From positions 1 through 5,954 of the forward strand of contig JAMCVR010000150.1 of the NCBI GenBank assembly GCA_023475455.1: 5,954 bases of DNA, written 5' to 3'. How positions within the stretch are numbered: the first letter of the stretch is position 1; each line of letters begins with the position of its first letter. The notes beneath the pieces are model-generated. The model was not told the origin of the DNA and did not search any database. It was given only the letters and a program-made list of their open reading frames with translations. The translations under genes were made by a program, and so were the position numbers. Source of the DNA: Thermoplasmatota archaeon (GTDB lineage Bacteria; Pseudomonadota; Gammaproteobacteria; Burkholderiales; Thiobacillaceae). Below, one piece after another: positions 1-5,363 of the stretch.

Positions 1-948
1 AAGCACGAACTCATGCGCGCCGGCATGATGCGCAGCTACAGGCTGTCGGGCTGGCGGCCGGGGCAGAAAATCCTCAACTTCTGGGGCGCGCGGCAGGATG
101 TCGTTCCCGGCGGGGTGTTCGGCGCTCAGATCGGCGACTTCATTGCGGCCGAGCACACCATCGCCGCTTATGAGTACACCGAAGCGCAACTCGTTGAATG
201 GGCGCGCTTGATCCAGTCTTACCGACCCGTCCTGCTGCAGGGTTACGCATCAATTTTGGCCGAGGTCGCGCGCGTGGTGATCGACAACCGCATCCCCATG
301 CCCAGGACATTGATCGGCGTCTACTCCACCGCCGAAGTGCTCAACGACAGCCAGCGCCAGCGGATGCAACAGGCCTTCGGCTGCAAGGTATTCAACCAGT
401 ACGGCAGCCGCGAAATCCCCAACATCGCCTGCGAGTGCCGGCTCGGCAGGATGCACGTGTTCACCGACATGGTCCATCTCGAATCGGTGCCGCAGAAAAA
501 TGAAACAGGCAGCAATGAAAACCGGCTGCTGCTCACCTCGCTCACCAACCGGCTGATGCCGATGATCCGCTACGACATCGGCGATTCCGGCCGGCTGCTC
601 GACGGCGAATGCGACTGCGGCCTGCCGTTTCCGCTGATGGAAATGGACCTGTGCCGGCAGAACGACCTGATCCGCACCCGCAGCGGCAAGACCGTCCACC
701 CGTCCTGGTTCAACCGCCTGCTGTACGGGCAGACGCAGATCCGGCAATACCAGTGGGTGCAGCGTGACTTCGACCGGCTCGTGCTGAACCTGGTCGCCTC
801 GCAGCCGCTGAATACCGAAACGCAGGCGTCGCTGGAAGCGAGCATCCGCAGGGATGTGGATGCGCAGATGAGGCTGGAGGTGAATGTCCTCGACGCCATC
901 CCGCGCACGGTTTCGGGGAAGCACCGGTTTGTGATCGGGATGGCCTAA
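1..948 (+). CDS. Phenylacetate-CoA ligase / CapK-family adenylating enzyme, C-terminal part (5' end outside window)
   Basis: The frame is open from base 1 and ends at TAA 946-948, giving 315 visible residues. The family is usually about 430-450 residues, so roughly the first 120 are missing, including the Ser/Thr/Gly-rich ATP-binding loop; the ATG at 13 is probably internal. Family-type motifs appear in order: a YSTAEVL segment near 322, the adenine-pocket motif NQYGSRE (about 394-414), the ribose-binding MIRYDIGD near 560-585, a Cys-x-Cys element GECDCG near 604-621, RSGKTVHP near 679, and the C-terminal IPRTVSGKH carrying the likely catalytic lysine. Such enzymes activate carboxylic acids as acyl-adenylates, often for CoA transfer, in the cytoplasm. 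Capsule or exopolysaccharide loci also carry CapK-type members of unknown substrate. It converges on the minus-strand operon and has no evident functional link to it. The family call is firm; the substrate is unknown. Confidence 0.85.
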   Translation, partial: KHELMRAGMMRSYRLSGWRPGQKILNFWGARQDVVPGGVFGAQIGDFIAAEHTIAAYEYTEAQLVEWARLIQSYRPVLLQGYASILAEVARVVIDNRIPMPRTLIGVYSTAEVLNDSQRQRMQQAFGCKVFNQYGSREIPNIACECRLGRMHVFTDMVHLESVPQKNETGSNENRLLLTSLTNRLMPMIRYDIGDSGRLLDGECDCGLPFPLMEMDLCRQNDLIRTRSGKTVHPSWFNRLLYGQTQIRQYQWVQRDFDRLVLNLVASQPLNTETQASLEASIRRDVDAQMRLEVNVLDAIPRTVSGKHRFVIGMA

Positions 949-949
949 G

Positions 950-1014
950 AAAAACAGGACATCGTTCGCCGGTCGCCCCGCAAGGCGGTGGCCTGCCCCG
1001 TTCATATTGTCCTG
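950..1014 (-). terminator. Possible Rho-independent terminator of the minus-strand operon
   Basis: On the minus strand, CAGGACA (1014-1008) pairs perfectly with TGTCCTG (961-955), and five T residues follow directly (954-950). The 46-nt interior holds a smaller GC-rich hairpin (CGCC/GGCG around 975-988), so the fold would be a two-tier stem. It lies about 65-130 nt past the stop of the ArsR-rhodanese gene, where a terminator for that operon would be expected. Read on the plus strand it has no T-tract after the stem, so it does not obviously terminate the convergent ligase gene. The large loop keeps confidence modest. The rest of 949-1078 shows no gene. Confidence 0.4.
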
Positions 1015-1078
1015 GTGTGGCTATCCTGACCACCCTTCAATTTATGAAGACCGCCCTCATCGCAACAGCGGGGAAAAC

Positions 1079-1759
1079 TCATTTCTTGTCGCCTTGCGCG
1101 GTCGGGTAGCGTTCGGCCTTCCATTCCGGAAACCCGCCTTCCAGACGGCGTGACCTGTAGCCGTGTTTGCGCAACTGCTCGACCGCCTCGTAGGCCAGTA
1201 TGCAGTAAGGGCCGCGGCAATAGGCGACGATTTCCTGGTCTTTGGGCAACTCCGTCAGCCGCTTCGGCAGATCCTCCAGCGGAATGTTGACGGCGCCCTG
1301 GATATGCCCCGAGCGATACTCCCCTTCGGGGCGGACATCGATCACGACGGCCTCTCCGGCCAGCACCTGCCGGATCAGCTCCTCGCGGCGCAGCGGCTGC
1401 AAGCCATCCTTGCTGGCGAAGTGTTCGCGCACGATGCGTTCCACCTCCGCCAGCTGGCGTTCGGCGATTTCACCCATGATGGAAAGCAATGCCGGGATCG
1501 CTTCGTCTTTCAGCCGATAAAACACCTGTACGCCTTCCTTGCGGGACTCCACCAGGCCGCCCTCGCGCAATACCTGCAAGTGATGGGAGGTATTGGCAAT
1601 GGACATCTGGCTGGCTTCGGCGAGCGCGTCGACACTGCGCTCCCCCTGGGCAAGGGTTTCCAGCAATTCCAGGCGATTGGCGCTGGCCATGGCTTTGGCC
1701 AAACGCGCAAACTGCTCGAACAATGCCTTTTTCGGAGAGAGGGAATCAGGTTTGGGCAT
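1079..1759 (-). CDS. ArsR-family winged-helix regulator fused to a C-terminal rhodanese domain
   Basis: The product is a 226-residue, two-domain cytoplasmic protein. Residues about 10-85 form an ArsR/SmtB winged helix: ANRLELLETLAQGE, the recognition-helix region QMSIANTSHHLQVL (51-64), and the wing GLVESRKEGVQVFYRL. After a helical linker (about 86-120), residues about 122-220 form a rhodanese domain with AVVIDVRPEGEYRSGHI (137-153) and the active-site loop CRGPYC (181-186), then LEGGFPEWK. Cys181 is the expected persulfide-carrying residue. It and Cys186 are the only cysteines, so the ArsR-type metal or dithiol sites in the DNA-binding domain are absent. Architecture suggests a regulator that reads sulfane sulfur through its own rhodanese domain; this is inference. 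It is the last gene of the minus-strand cluster, 36 nt after the TauE/SafE stop. The ATG at 1759 lacks a clear Shine-Dalgarno, but an in-frame stop at 1790-1792 and the absence of other start codons leave no alternative. Confidence 0.9.
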   Translation of the reverse strand: MPKPDSLSPKKALFEQFARLAKAMASANRLELLETLAQGERSVDALAEASQMSIANTSHHLQVLREGGLVESRKEGVQVFYRLKDEAIPALLSIMGEIAERQLAEVERIVREHFASKDGLQPLRREELIRQVLAGEAVVIDVRPEGEYRSGHIQGAVNIPLEDLPKRLTELPKDQEIVAYCRGPYCILAYEAVEQLRKHGYRSRRLEGGFPEWKAERYPTAQGDKK

Positions 1760-1795
1760 GAGGGCGCTCGACGAAGGATCAAGCCCGCATTATCC

Positions 1796-2578
1796 TCAGA
1801 TCACGCTTTTCAGCAGGATGTAAGTCGCCACCAAAATCAGGAATACGGCAAAACCGCGTTTGAGCGTCTCCGCCGAGAAGCGGTGCGCGATGCGCGTGCC
1901 AACAAGGCTGCCCAGCACCGTGACGGCGGTAAACCCGGCCATCATGGCGTAATCGACGGGCACCGCCCCCAGGTAACCGGCGAAACCGGCGTACGATTTG
2001 GCCGCGACGATGGCGAGCGAAGTCCCCACCGCCACTTTCATGGGAACGCCCGACAGCAGCACCAGCGCCGGCACGATCAGAAAGCCGCCGCCCACGCCCA
2101 CCAGGCCGGTGAGTACGCCCACGCCGATGCCGTGCAGGGCGATGTGGCCCATGTGCGCGCCTATCCTGTTTTCCTCCACGCCGATATTGGGCCCGCCGGC
2201 GCCCGCCAGCTGCGCCGGCATGGTCTGTTTTTTCACCAGCATTTTCCAAGCGGCGGCGTACATCACCAGGGCAAACAATATCAGTTGCAGGGCCACCGGC
2301 GTATGCACCCCCAGGCGCGCCCCGGCATAGGTGCCGGCCACGCCGAACAGGCCGAACACCAGCGAGATATTCACGTCCACGTTGCCGCGCCGCCAGTTGT
2401 CGAAGGCCGAAATGGTGGCGGTCACCGCAACGATGCCGAGGCTCATGGCGATGGCCGATTTCGGCTCCAGGTGCAGCAGATAGAGCAGCGCGGGCATGGC
2501 AACGATGGAGCCGCCGCTGCCGAACAGGCCGAGCACGATGCCGGTGAAGGCGCCGGCGAGAATGGCTAGAATTGTCAT
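1796..2578 (-). CDS. TauE/SafE-family inner-membrane transporter
   Basis: The product is a 260-residue hydrophobic protein of normal family length with about eight predicted membrane segments. It shows the family's internal duplication: GLFGSGGSIVAMPALLYLL (17-35) in the first half matches GLVGVGGGFLIVPALVLLSG (158-177) in the second, each followed by a conserved AMSLGIVA / GTSLAIVAAK element. A polar loop (about 115-145) separates the halves. Family members move small anions, often sulfur compounds such as sulfite, thiosulfate or organosulfonates, across the inner membrane; substrate and direction cannot be read from sequence. I chose ATG 2578 over the longer in-frame start at 2692. It begins directly with the first membrane helix (MTILAILAGAF), has GGGG six nt upstream, and does not overlap the cytochrome gene, whose stop is 25 nt upstream. 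Its place between a redox enzyme and a rhodanese regulator suggests handling of that enzyme's substrate or product. Confidence 0.88.
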   Translation of the reverse strand: MTILAILAGAFTGIVLGLFGSGGSIVAMPALLYLLHLEPKSAIAMSLGIVAVTATISAFDNWRRGNVDVNISLVFGLFGVAGTYAGARLGVHTPVALQLILFALVMYAAAWKMLVKKQTMPAQLAGAGGPNIGVEENRIGAHMGHIALHGIGVGVLTGLVGVGGGFLIVPALVLLSGVPMKVAVGTSLAIVAAKSYAGFAGYLGAVPVDYAMMAGFTAVTVLGSLVGTRIAHRFSAETLKRGFAVFLILVATYILLKSVI

Positions 2579-2584
2579 GAAATA

Positions 2585-2588
2585 CCCC
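2585..2588 (-). promoter_or_regulatory. Ribosome binding site supporting the TauE/SafE start at 2578
   Basis: On the minus strand the context is ACGGGGTATTTC-ATG. The GGGG is six nt before ATG 2578 and lies in the 25-nt gap after the cytochrome stop. It is only a partial Shine-Dalgarno match, but it favours this start over the in-frame ATG at 2692, which would run through the cytochrome coding sequence. Confidence 0.5.
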
Positions 2589-2603
2589 GTTGTCCCAAAA
2601 ATG

Positions 2604-3629
2604 CTATTGCAGGCCGGCCAGATAGGCGACCATGTCTTCCGCTTCGTCCGCCTTCCACTCCATACGCGGCATGATGGAAGCGGGTTTTCCATCCGCCCCC
2701 GTTACGCCGTACCCCTTGCCCGGCACGACAAAGGCGGAAGGGTCCAGGATCGAGCGGCGCAGGTAGGCCGGCGAGTGGATGCCGCCGGCGTAAAGCAGCG
2801 CCGGGCCGAGATGCGTCGGTGGTTCGCCCGGCAGCCAGTGGCATCCGCCGCAGCCGCGCGCCGCCACGAGCGCCCTGCCGCGCGCGGCGTCGCCGCGTAC
2901 GTTGTTTTCCCGCGCCAGGGCCCGGTAGCGGGCCGGCTCCGTCGCCAGGCCGGGCACGACCGCCAGCAGCCAGCCGGACAGGCGCTTGCGCCCGGCGCGC
3001 CCCTGTTCCGCCCCGTCCCACACCGCGAACGCCAGCGGCAGGGGGTTGGCCGACTTGGCCGGCAGCGCTGCGCGCAGCACCACCGCCCAGCCATCGCCGC
3101 TGCGCATCTCCGCCGCCGCGGGTGCCGTGCCCGCGGCAGGCGCAAGCGTTCCGAATCCGCGCGCGCCGAGCCGTTGCACCGGGGCGCCGGCGCGCCAGTA
3201 CCAGACGGCGACGGGACGATCCGGCTCGCCCATGCCGATATAGGGCAGCGTCGGGCCGGGCCGGGCCGGAAACTGCACGGCGGCGGCATCGGCGAAGCGG
3301 TCGGTGTGTTTCAGGGTGTGGCGATCCGCCGTCTTGTCGGGCCACGCCAGCCGCACCGCGAGCCTGCCCTGGCCGACCAGCAGACGCACCCGCAGCACGA
3401 GCGGCTCGCCCGCTTCCAGGGCGGGGGGGACGGAAAGCTGGGGGTAGAGCCGGACCAGCACTTCCGGCGCGCCGGCCCACGCCGCGTCGTCGGGCACCCG
3501 CGGCGGCAGGCCGGTGGCCTTGCCTGCCTCCACCCGGCGCCCGCTTTCCGGCGCCACCCCGGGGCCGGAAGACGCGGCATACGCATTGCCCAGCGCCGCC
3601 AGCGCCAGCAGCAGCCATAAGCTTTTCAT
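2604..3629 (-). CDS. Gamma subunit of a type II molybdoenzyme: ethylbenzene-dehydrogenase-type haem b domain fused to cytochrome c
   Basis: The product has 341 residues. A Sec signal peptide (MKSLWLLLALAALGNAYA, likely cleavage after residue 18) indicates a periplasmic protein. Residues about 40-225 resemble the haem b subunits EbdC/DdhC/SerC/ClrC: a beta-rich domain with YIGMGEPDRPVAVWYWRAG (130-148) and AFAVWDGAEQGRAGRKRLSGW (200-220). EbdC-type haem b is ligated by Met and Lys; Met133 and Lys215 are my candidates (Lys192 is an alternative). Residues about 245-341 form a class I cytochrome c domain with CGGCH (260-264) and a probable distal Met320 in IMPRM. The classical gamma subunits are single-domain proteins of roughly 200-260 residues, so the c-haem is an added electron exit. 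ATG 3629 has AGGA and GGGG just upstream. In the pre-duplication arrangement it would have overlapped the beta stop as ATGA; now it follows a truncated copy of itself, whose stop is 55 nt upstream. The 5' two-thirds lies inside the duplicated 715-bp unit. Confidence 0.87.
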   Translation of the reverse strand: MKSLWLLLALAALGNAYAASSGPGVAPESGRRVEAGKATGLPPRVPDDAAWAGAPEVLVRLYPQLSVPPALEAGEPLVLRVRLLVGQGRLAVRLAWPDKTADRHTLKHTDRFADAAAVQFPARPGPTLPYIGMGEPDRPVAVWYWRAGAPVQRLGARGFGTLAPAAGTAPAAAEMRSGDGWAVVLRAALPAKSANPLPLAFAVWDGAEQGRAGRKRLSGWLLAVVPGLATEPARYRALARENNVRGDAARGRALVAARGCGGCHWLPGEPPTHLGPALLYAGGIHSPAYLRRSILDPSAFVVPGKGYGVTGADGKPASIMPRMEWKADEAEDMVAYLAGLQ

Positions 3630-3685
3630 TTTTCCTGCCCCTGCGGCCGGTGCAGGCGGAACATGTCGCCGTGCCGGTAGGCGAT
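2971..3685. repeat. Unit 1 of a 715-bp perfect direct tandem duplication
   Basis: Every base I compared here recurs 715 positions later (3686-4400) with no mismatch or indel. The unit contains, on the minus strand, the last 19 codons and stop of the beta gene plus the first 219 codons of the gamma gene. Its left edge continues into the rest of the full-length gamma gene. Homology stops sharply on both sides: base 2970 is C where 3685 is T, and base 3693 is A where 4408 is T. No transposase or terminal inverted repeats accompany it. Confidence 0.96.
3633..3641 (-). promoter_or_regulatory. Ribosome binding site of the full-length gamma gene (duplicated at 4348-4356)
   Basis: On the minus strand the context is GGGGCAGGAAAA-ATG, with AGGA 3 nt and GGGG 8 nt before ATG 3629. 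The identical site precedes ATG 4344 of the truncated copy. Because the site was copied with the gene, the full-length gamma can still initiate on a polycistronic transcript although it no longer directly follows an actively translated beta stop codon. Confidence 0.55.
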
Positions 3686-4344
3686 CAGCCGGACAGGCGC
3701 TTGCGCCCGGCGCGCCCCTGTTCCGCCCCGTCCCACACCGCGAACGCCAGCGGCAGGGGGTTGGCCGACTTGGCCGGCAGCGCTGCGCGCAGCACCACCG
3801 CCCAGCCATCGCCGCTGCGCATCTCCGCCGCCGCGGGTGCCGTGCCCGCGGCAGGCGCAAGCGTTCCGAATCCGCGCGCGCCGAGCCGTTGCACCGGGGC
3901 GCCGGCGCGCCAGTACCAGACGGCGACGGGACGATCCGGCTCGCCCATGCCGATATAGGGCAGCGTCGGGCCGGGCCGGGCCGGAAACTGCACGGCGGCG
4001 GCATCGGCGAAGCGGTCGGTGTGTTTCAGGGTGTGGCGATCCGCCGTCTTGTCGGGCCACGCCAGCCGCACCGCGAGCCTGCCCTGGCCGACCAGCAGAC
4101 GCACCCGCAGCACGAGCGGCTCGCCCGCTTCCAGGGCGGGGGGGACGGAAAGCTGGGGGTAGAGCCGGACCAGCACTTCCGGCGCGCCGGCCCACGCCGC
4201 GTCGTCGGGCACCCGCGGCGGCAGGCCGGTGGCCTTGCCTGCCTCCACCCGGCGCCCGCTTTCCGGCGCCACCCCGGGGCCGGAAGACGCGGCATACGCA
4301 TTGCCCAGCGCCGCCAGCGCCAGCAGCAGCCATAAGCTTTTCAT
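3685..4344 (-). CDS. Truncated tandem copy of the gamma subunit (signal peptide and haem b domain only, no cytochrome c domain)
   Basis: Codons 1-219 are identical to the full-length gamma at 2604-3629. The duplication junction then replaces TGG (Trp220) with a TGA stop (3687-3685), so the predicted product is 219 residues ending in KRLSG. It keeps the Sec signal peptide, candidate haem b ligand Met133 and candidate ligand Lys215. It loses the last strand of the haem b domain (WLLAVV) and the whole CGGCH cytochrome c domain. ATG 4344 overlaps the beta stop as ATGA and has the same AGGA/GGGG ribosome binding site, so this copy inherited the translationally coupled position. By length it resembles the single-domain gamma subunits of ethylbenzene dehydrogenase and selenate reductase. 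It may be a functional short gamma, an unstable product, or an artefact of a collapsed or false repeat in assembly. I list it as a CDS because it has an intact start and is open to its stop, but pseudogene is a reasonable alternative. Confidence 0.7.
   Translation of the reverse strand: MKSLWLLLALAALGNAYAASSGPGVAPESGRRVEAGKATGLPPRVPDDAAWAGAPEVLVRLYPQLSVPPALEAGEPLVLRVRLLVGQGRLAVRLAWPDKTADRHTLKHTDRFADAAAVQFPARPGPTLPYIGMGEPDRPVAVWYWRAGAPVQRLGARGFGTLAPAAGTAPAAAEMRSGDGWAVVLRAALPAKSANPLPLAFAVWDGAEQGRAGRKRLSG
3686..3692. other. Duplication joint with 7-bp microhomology CAGCCGG
   Basis: CAGCCGG occurs at 2971-2977 (inside gamma), 3686-3692 (the joint) and 4401-4407 (inside beta, codons for DRLI). 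To the left of 3686 the sequence follows the beta gene (GGCGAT); to the right of 3692 it follows the gamma gene (ACAGG). The 7-mer is exactly the sequence shared by both parents, as expected if the duplication formed by slippage or end-joining between two 7-bp direct repeats 1430 bp apart now and 715 bp apart originally. Confidence 0.9.
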
Positions 4345-4400
4345 TTTTCCTGCCCCTGCGGCCGGTGCAGGCGGAACATGTCGCCGTGCCGGTAGGCGAT
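3686..4400. repeat. Unit 2 of the 715-bp perfect direct tandem duplication
   Basis: This unit matches 2971-3685 over its full length. Its right edge continues into the intact beta gene; its left edge is the novel joint with unit 1. The period, 715, is one more than a multiple of three, so the copies put the same genes in different frames and an in-frame fusion was not possible. Identity across non-synonymous, synonymous and intergenic positions alike indicates no divergence since formation. Confidence 0.96.
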
Positions 4401-5336
4401 CAGCCGGTCCATCAGCGCGGAGCCTTCGCCGCGCTGCTTGCGGTCGATTTCCCTTTGCAGCGTGGCCAGCGCCGCATGCACCGCCGGCCCGAACAGGTGT
4501 TCCAGATAATCGTCCGGCAGGCGGGGGGTGCCGGTCGGCTTGCCGGCGGCGTCGAAACCCGGCGGCGACAGCGGCGGCACGTAATACACGTTGGGCCGGG
4601 TGCCGTGTTCGGGATGCAGCGGCAGCGCCACCTGCCATACCTTGACCAGCTGGTGCGCCGCGCCGTCCGGGTCGTCCAGCCAGGACACATGGCGCGCCCG
4701 GCCCACGCACTGGTAGGCGCAGGCCTGGGGGATGCCCTGTTCCACGCGCGGGTAGCAGAAGATGCACTTTTCCGAGCGCCCGGCCAGCGGGTTGAAATAA
4801 ATCTTCTTGTACGGACAGGCGGCCACGCAGTGGCGGTAGCCCCGGCAGTGTTCCTGGTCGATCAGCACCACGCCGTCTTCCTCGCGCTTGTAAATGGCCT
4901 GGCGAGGACAGGCGGCGAGACAGGCGGGCTTGCTGCAGTGGTTGCACAGGCGCGGAAGATAGAAAAAATAGCTGTTGGGAAATTCGCCCGCGCCCTGGTC
5001 TTCCTGCCAGTTGGGGCCCCACTGCATGGGCTCGGTGGCGCGCAGCGGCGCGTCGCCCTCCTGCAGCAGGGCGCCATGGTTGAATTCCGCCGGGATGCCG
5101 TAGTCCTCCGCCAGGCGCGGCAGCCGCCCCGGCTTGAGCGCGTCGCCGTCCCAGCCGCCGCCGGCGTTTTCCCAGTCGCGCGGGTAGCCCTTGCCGGGAT
5201 GGGTTTCGACGTGGTTCCAGTACATGAACTCGCGCCCCTCCCCGTCCGTCCACTGCGTCTTGCAGGCCAGCGTGCAGGTCTGGCAGCCGATGCACTTGTT
5301 GAGGTCGATGACCATCGCCAGTTGTCTTTGAACCAT
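4341..5336 (-). CDS. Iron-sulfur (four-cluster) beta subunit of a type II DMSO-reductase-family molybdoenzyme
   Basis: The product has 331 residues with no signal peptide, typical of EbdB/DdhB/SerB/ClrB/NarH-type electron-transfer subunits that are folded with the catalytic subunit and exported by its Tat signal. Cysteine groups are: I, CIGCQTCTLAC (15-25); II, CNHCSKPACLAAC (131-143); III, CRGYRHCVAAC (164-174); IV, CIFC (191-194) with CAYQC (206-210). That makes 15 cysteines, enough for three [4Fe-4S] clusters and one [3Fe-4S]. In group III, Tyr167 occupies the position of a fourth cysteine, matching the aromatic substitution (Trp in NarH) that marks the [3Fe-4S] site. The protein relays electrons from the Mo/FeS subunit to the gamma haem. 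ATG 5336 has GGGAG five nt upstream and lies 27 nt after the alpha stop; the TGA overlaps the truncated gamma start as ATGA. The last 19 codons lie in the duplicated segment, but this copy is complete. Confidence 0.93.
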   Translation of the reverse strand: MVQRQLAMVIDLNKCIGCQTCTLACKTQWTDGEGREFMYWNHVETHPGKGYPRDWENAGGGWDGDALKPGRLPRLAEDYGIPAEFNHGALLQEGDAPLRATEPMQWGPNWQEDQGAGEFPNSYFFYLPRLCNHCSKPACLAACPRQAIYKREEDGVVLIDQEHCRGYRHCVAACPYKKIYFNPLAGRSEKCIFCYPRVEQGIPQACAYQCVGRARHVSWLDDPDGAAHQLVKVWQVALPLHPEHGTRPNVYYVPPLSPPGFDAAGKPTGTPRLPDDYLEHLFGPAVHAALATLQREIDRKQRGEGSALMDRLIAYRHGDMFRLHRPQGQEK

Positions 5337-5363
5337 ATGCGCTCCCGAGCCCCGCGGCCTCCG

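Larger units (their letters stand above)
3626..3692 (-). pseudogene. Duplicated 3' relic of the ferredoxin-like beta subunit gene
   Basis: This is the exact copy of the last codons of the beta gene at 4341-4407, encoding RLIAYRHGDMFRLHRPQGQEK and a TGA stop (3626-3628). It has no start codon of its own and no upstream beta coding sequence. It was carried in by the 715-bp duplication and now separates the truncated gamma copy from the full-length one. Its only likely function is to keep the original upstream context, including the ribosome binding site, of the intact gamma gene. The out-of-frame ORF leading into it is a shadow of the gamma gene. Confidence 0.9.

Noticed and set aside
1775..1796. 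Inverted repeat AGGAT-N12-ATCCT just upstream of the ArsR-rhodanese gene as an autoregulatory operator
   Set aside because: Five-base arms are expected by chance at this frequency, the element overlaps the preceding stop codon, and no -35/-10 boxes are apparent in the 36-nt gap.
1163..2569. 468-codon plus-strand open frame antisense to the ArsR-rhodanese and TauE/SafE genes
   Set aside because: It is low-complexity in composition (rich in His, Arg, Gln, Gly) with no recognisable domain, and both genes opposite it have clear family motifs. It is a shadow of high-GC third positions.
2579..2692. N-terminal extension of the TauE/SafE protein to ATG 2692
   Set aside because: The 38 extra residues are Arg/Trp-rich, overlap the end of the cytochrome gene and precede a natural membrane-helix start at ATG 2578 that has its own GGGG upstream.
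3254..3269. Short CCGGG-type tandem repeat in the gamma gene
   Set aside because: It covers only about three units and encodes ordinary Pro/Ala/Arg/Gly codons (PARPGP) in a GC-rich gene.
2496..3620. 374-codon plus-strand frame, with a similar one at 3514-4335, opposite the gamma genes
   Set aside because: The two share sequence only because of the duplication. Composition is Arg/Ala/Gly/Pro-rich with no domain, and the opposite strand carries a signal peptide and a CGGCH haem motif.
2604..4004. 466-codon extended start for the full-length gamma, reaching back into the truncated copy
   Set aside because: Because the 715-bp period shifts frame, the extension reads the truncated copy out of phase. 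The Sec signal peptide beginning at ATG 3629 would become internal.
2971..4400. Mobile element or integron cassette as the cause of the repeat
   Set aside because: There is no transposase, integrase, terminal inverted repeat or separate target-site duplication. The only shared edge sequence is the 7-mer belonging to the parental genes themselves.
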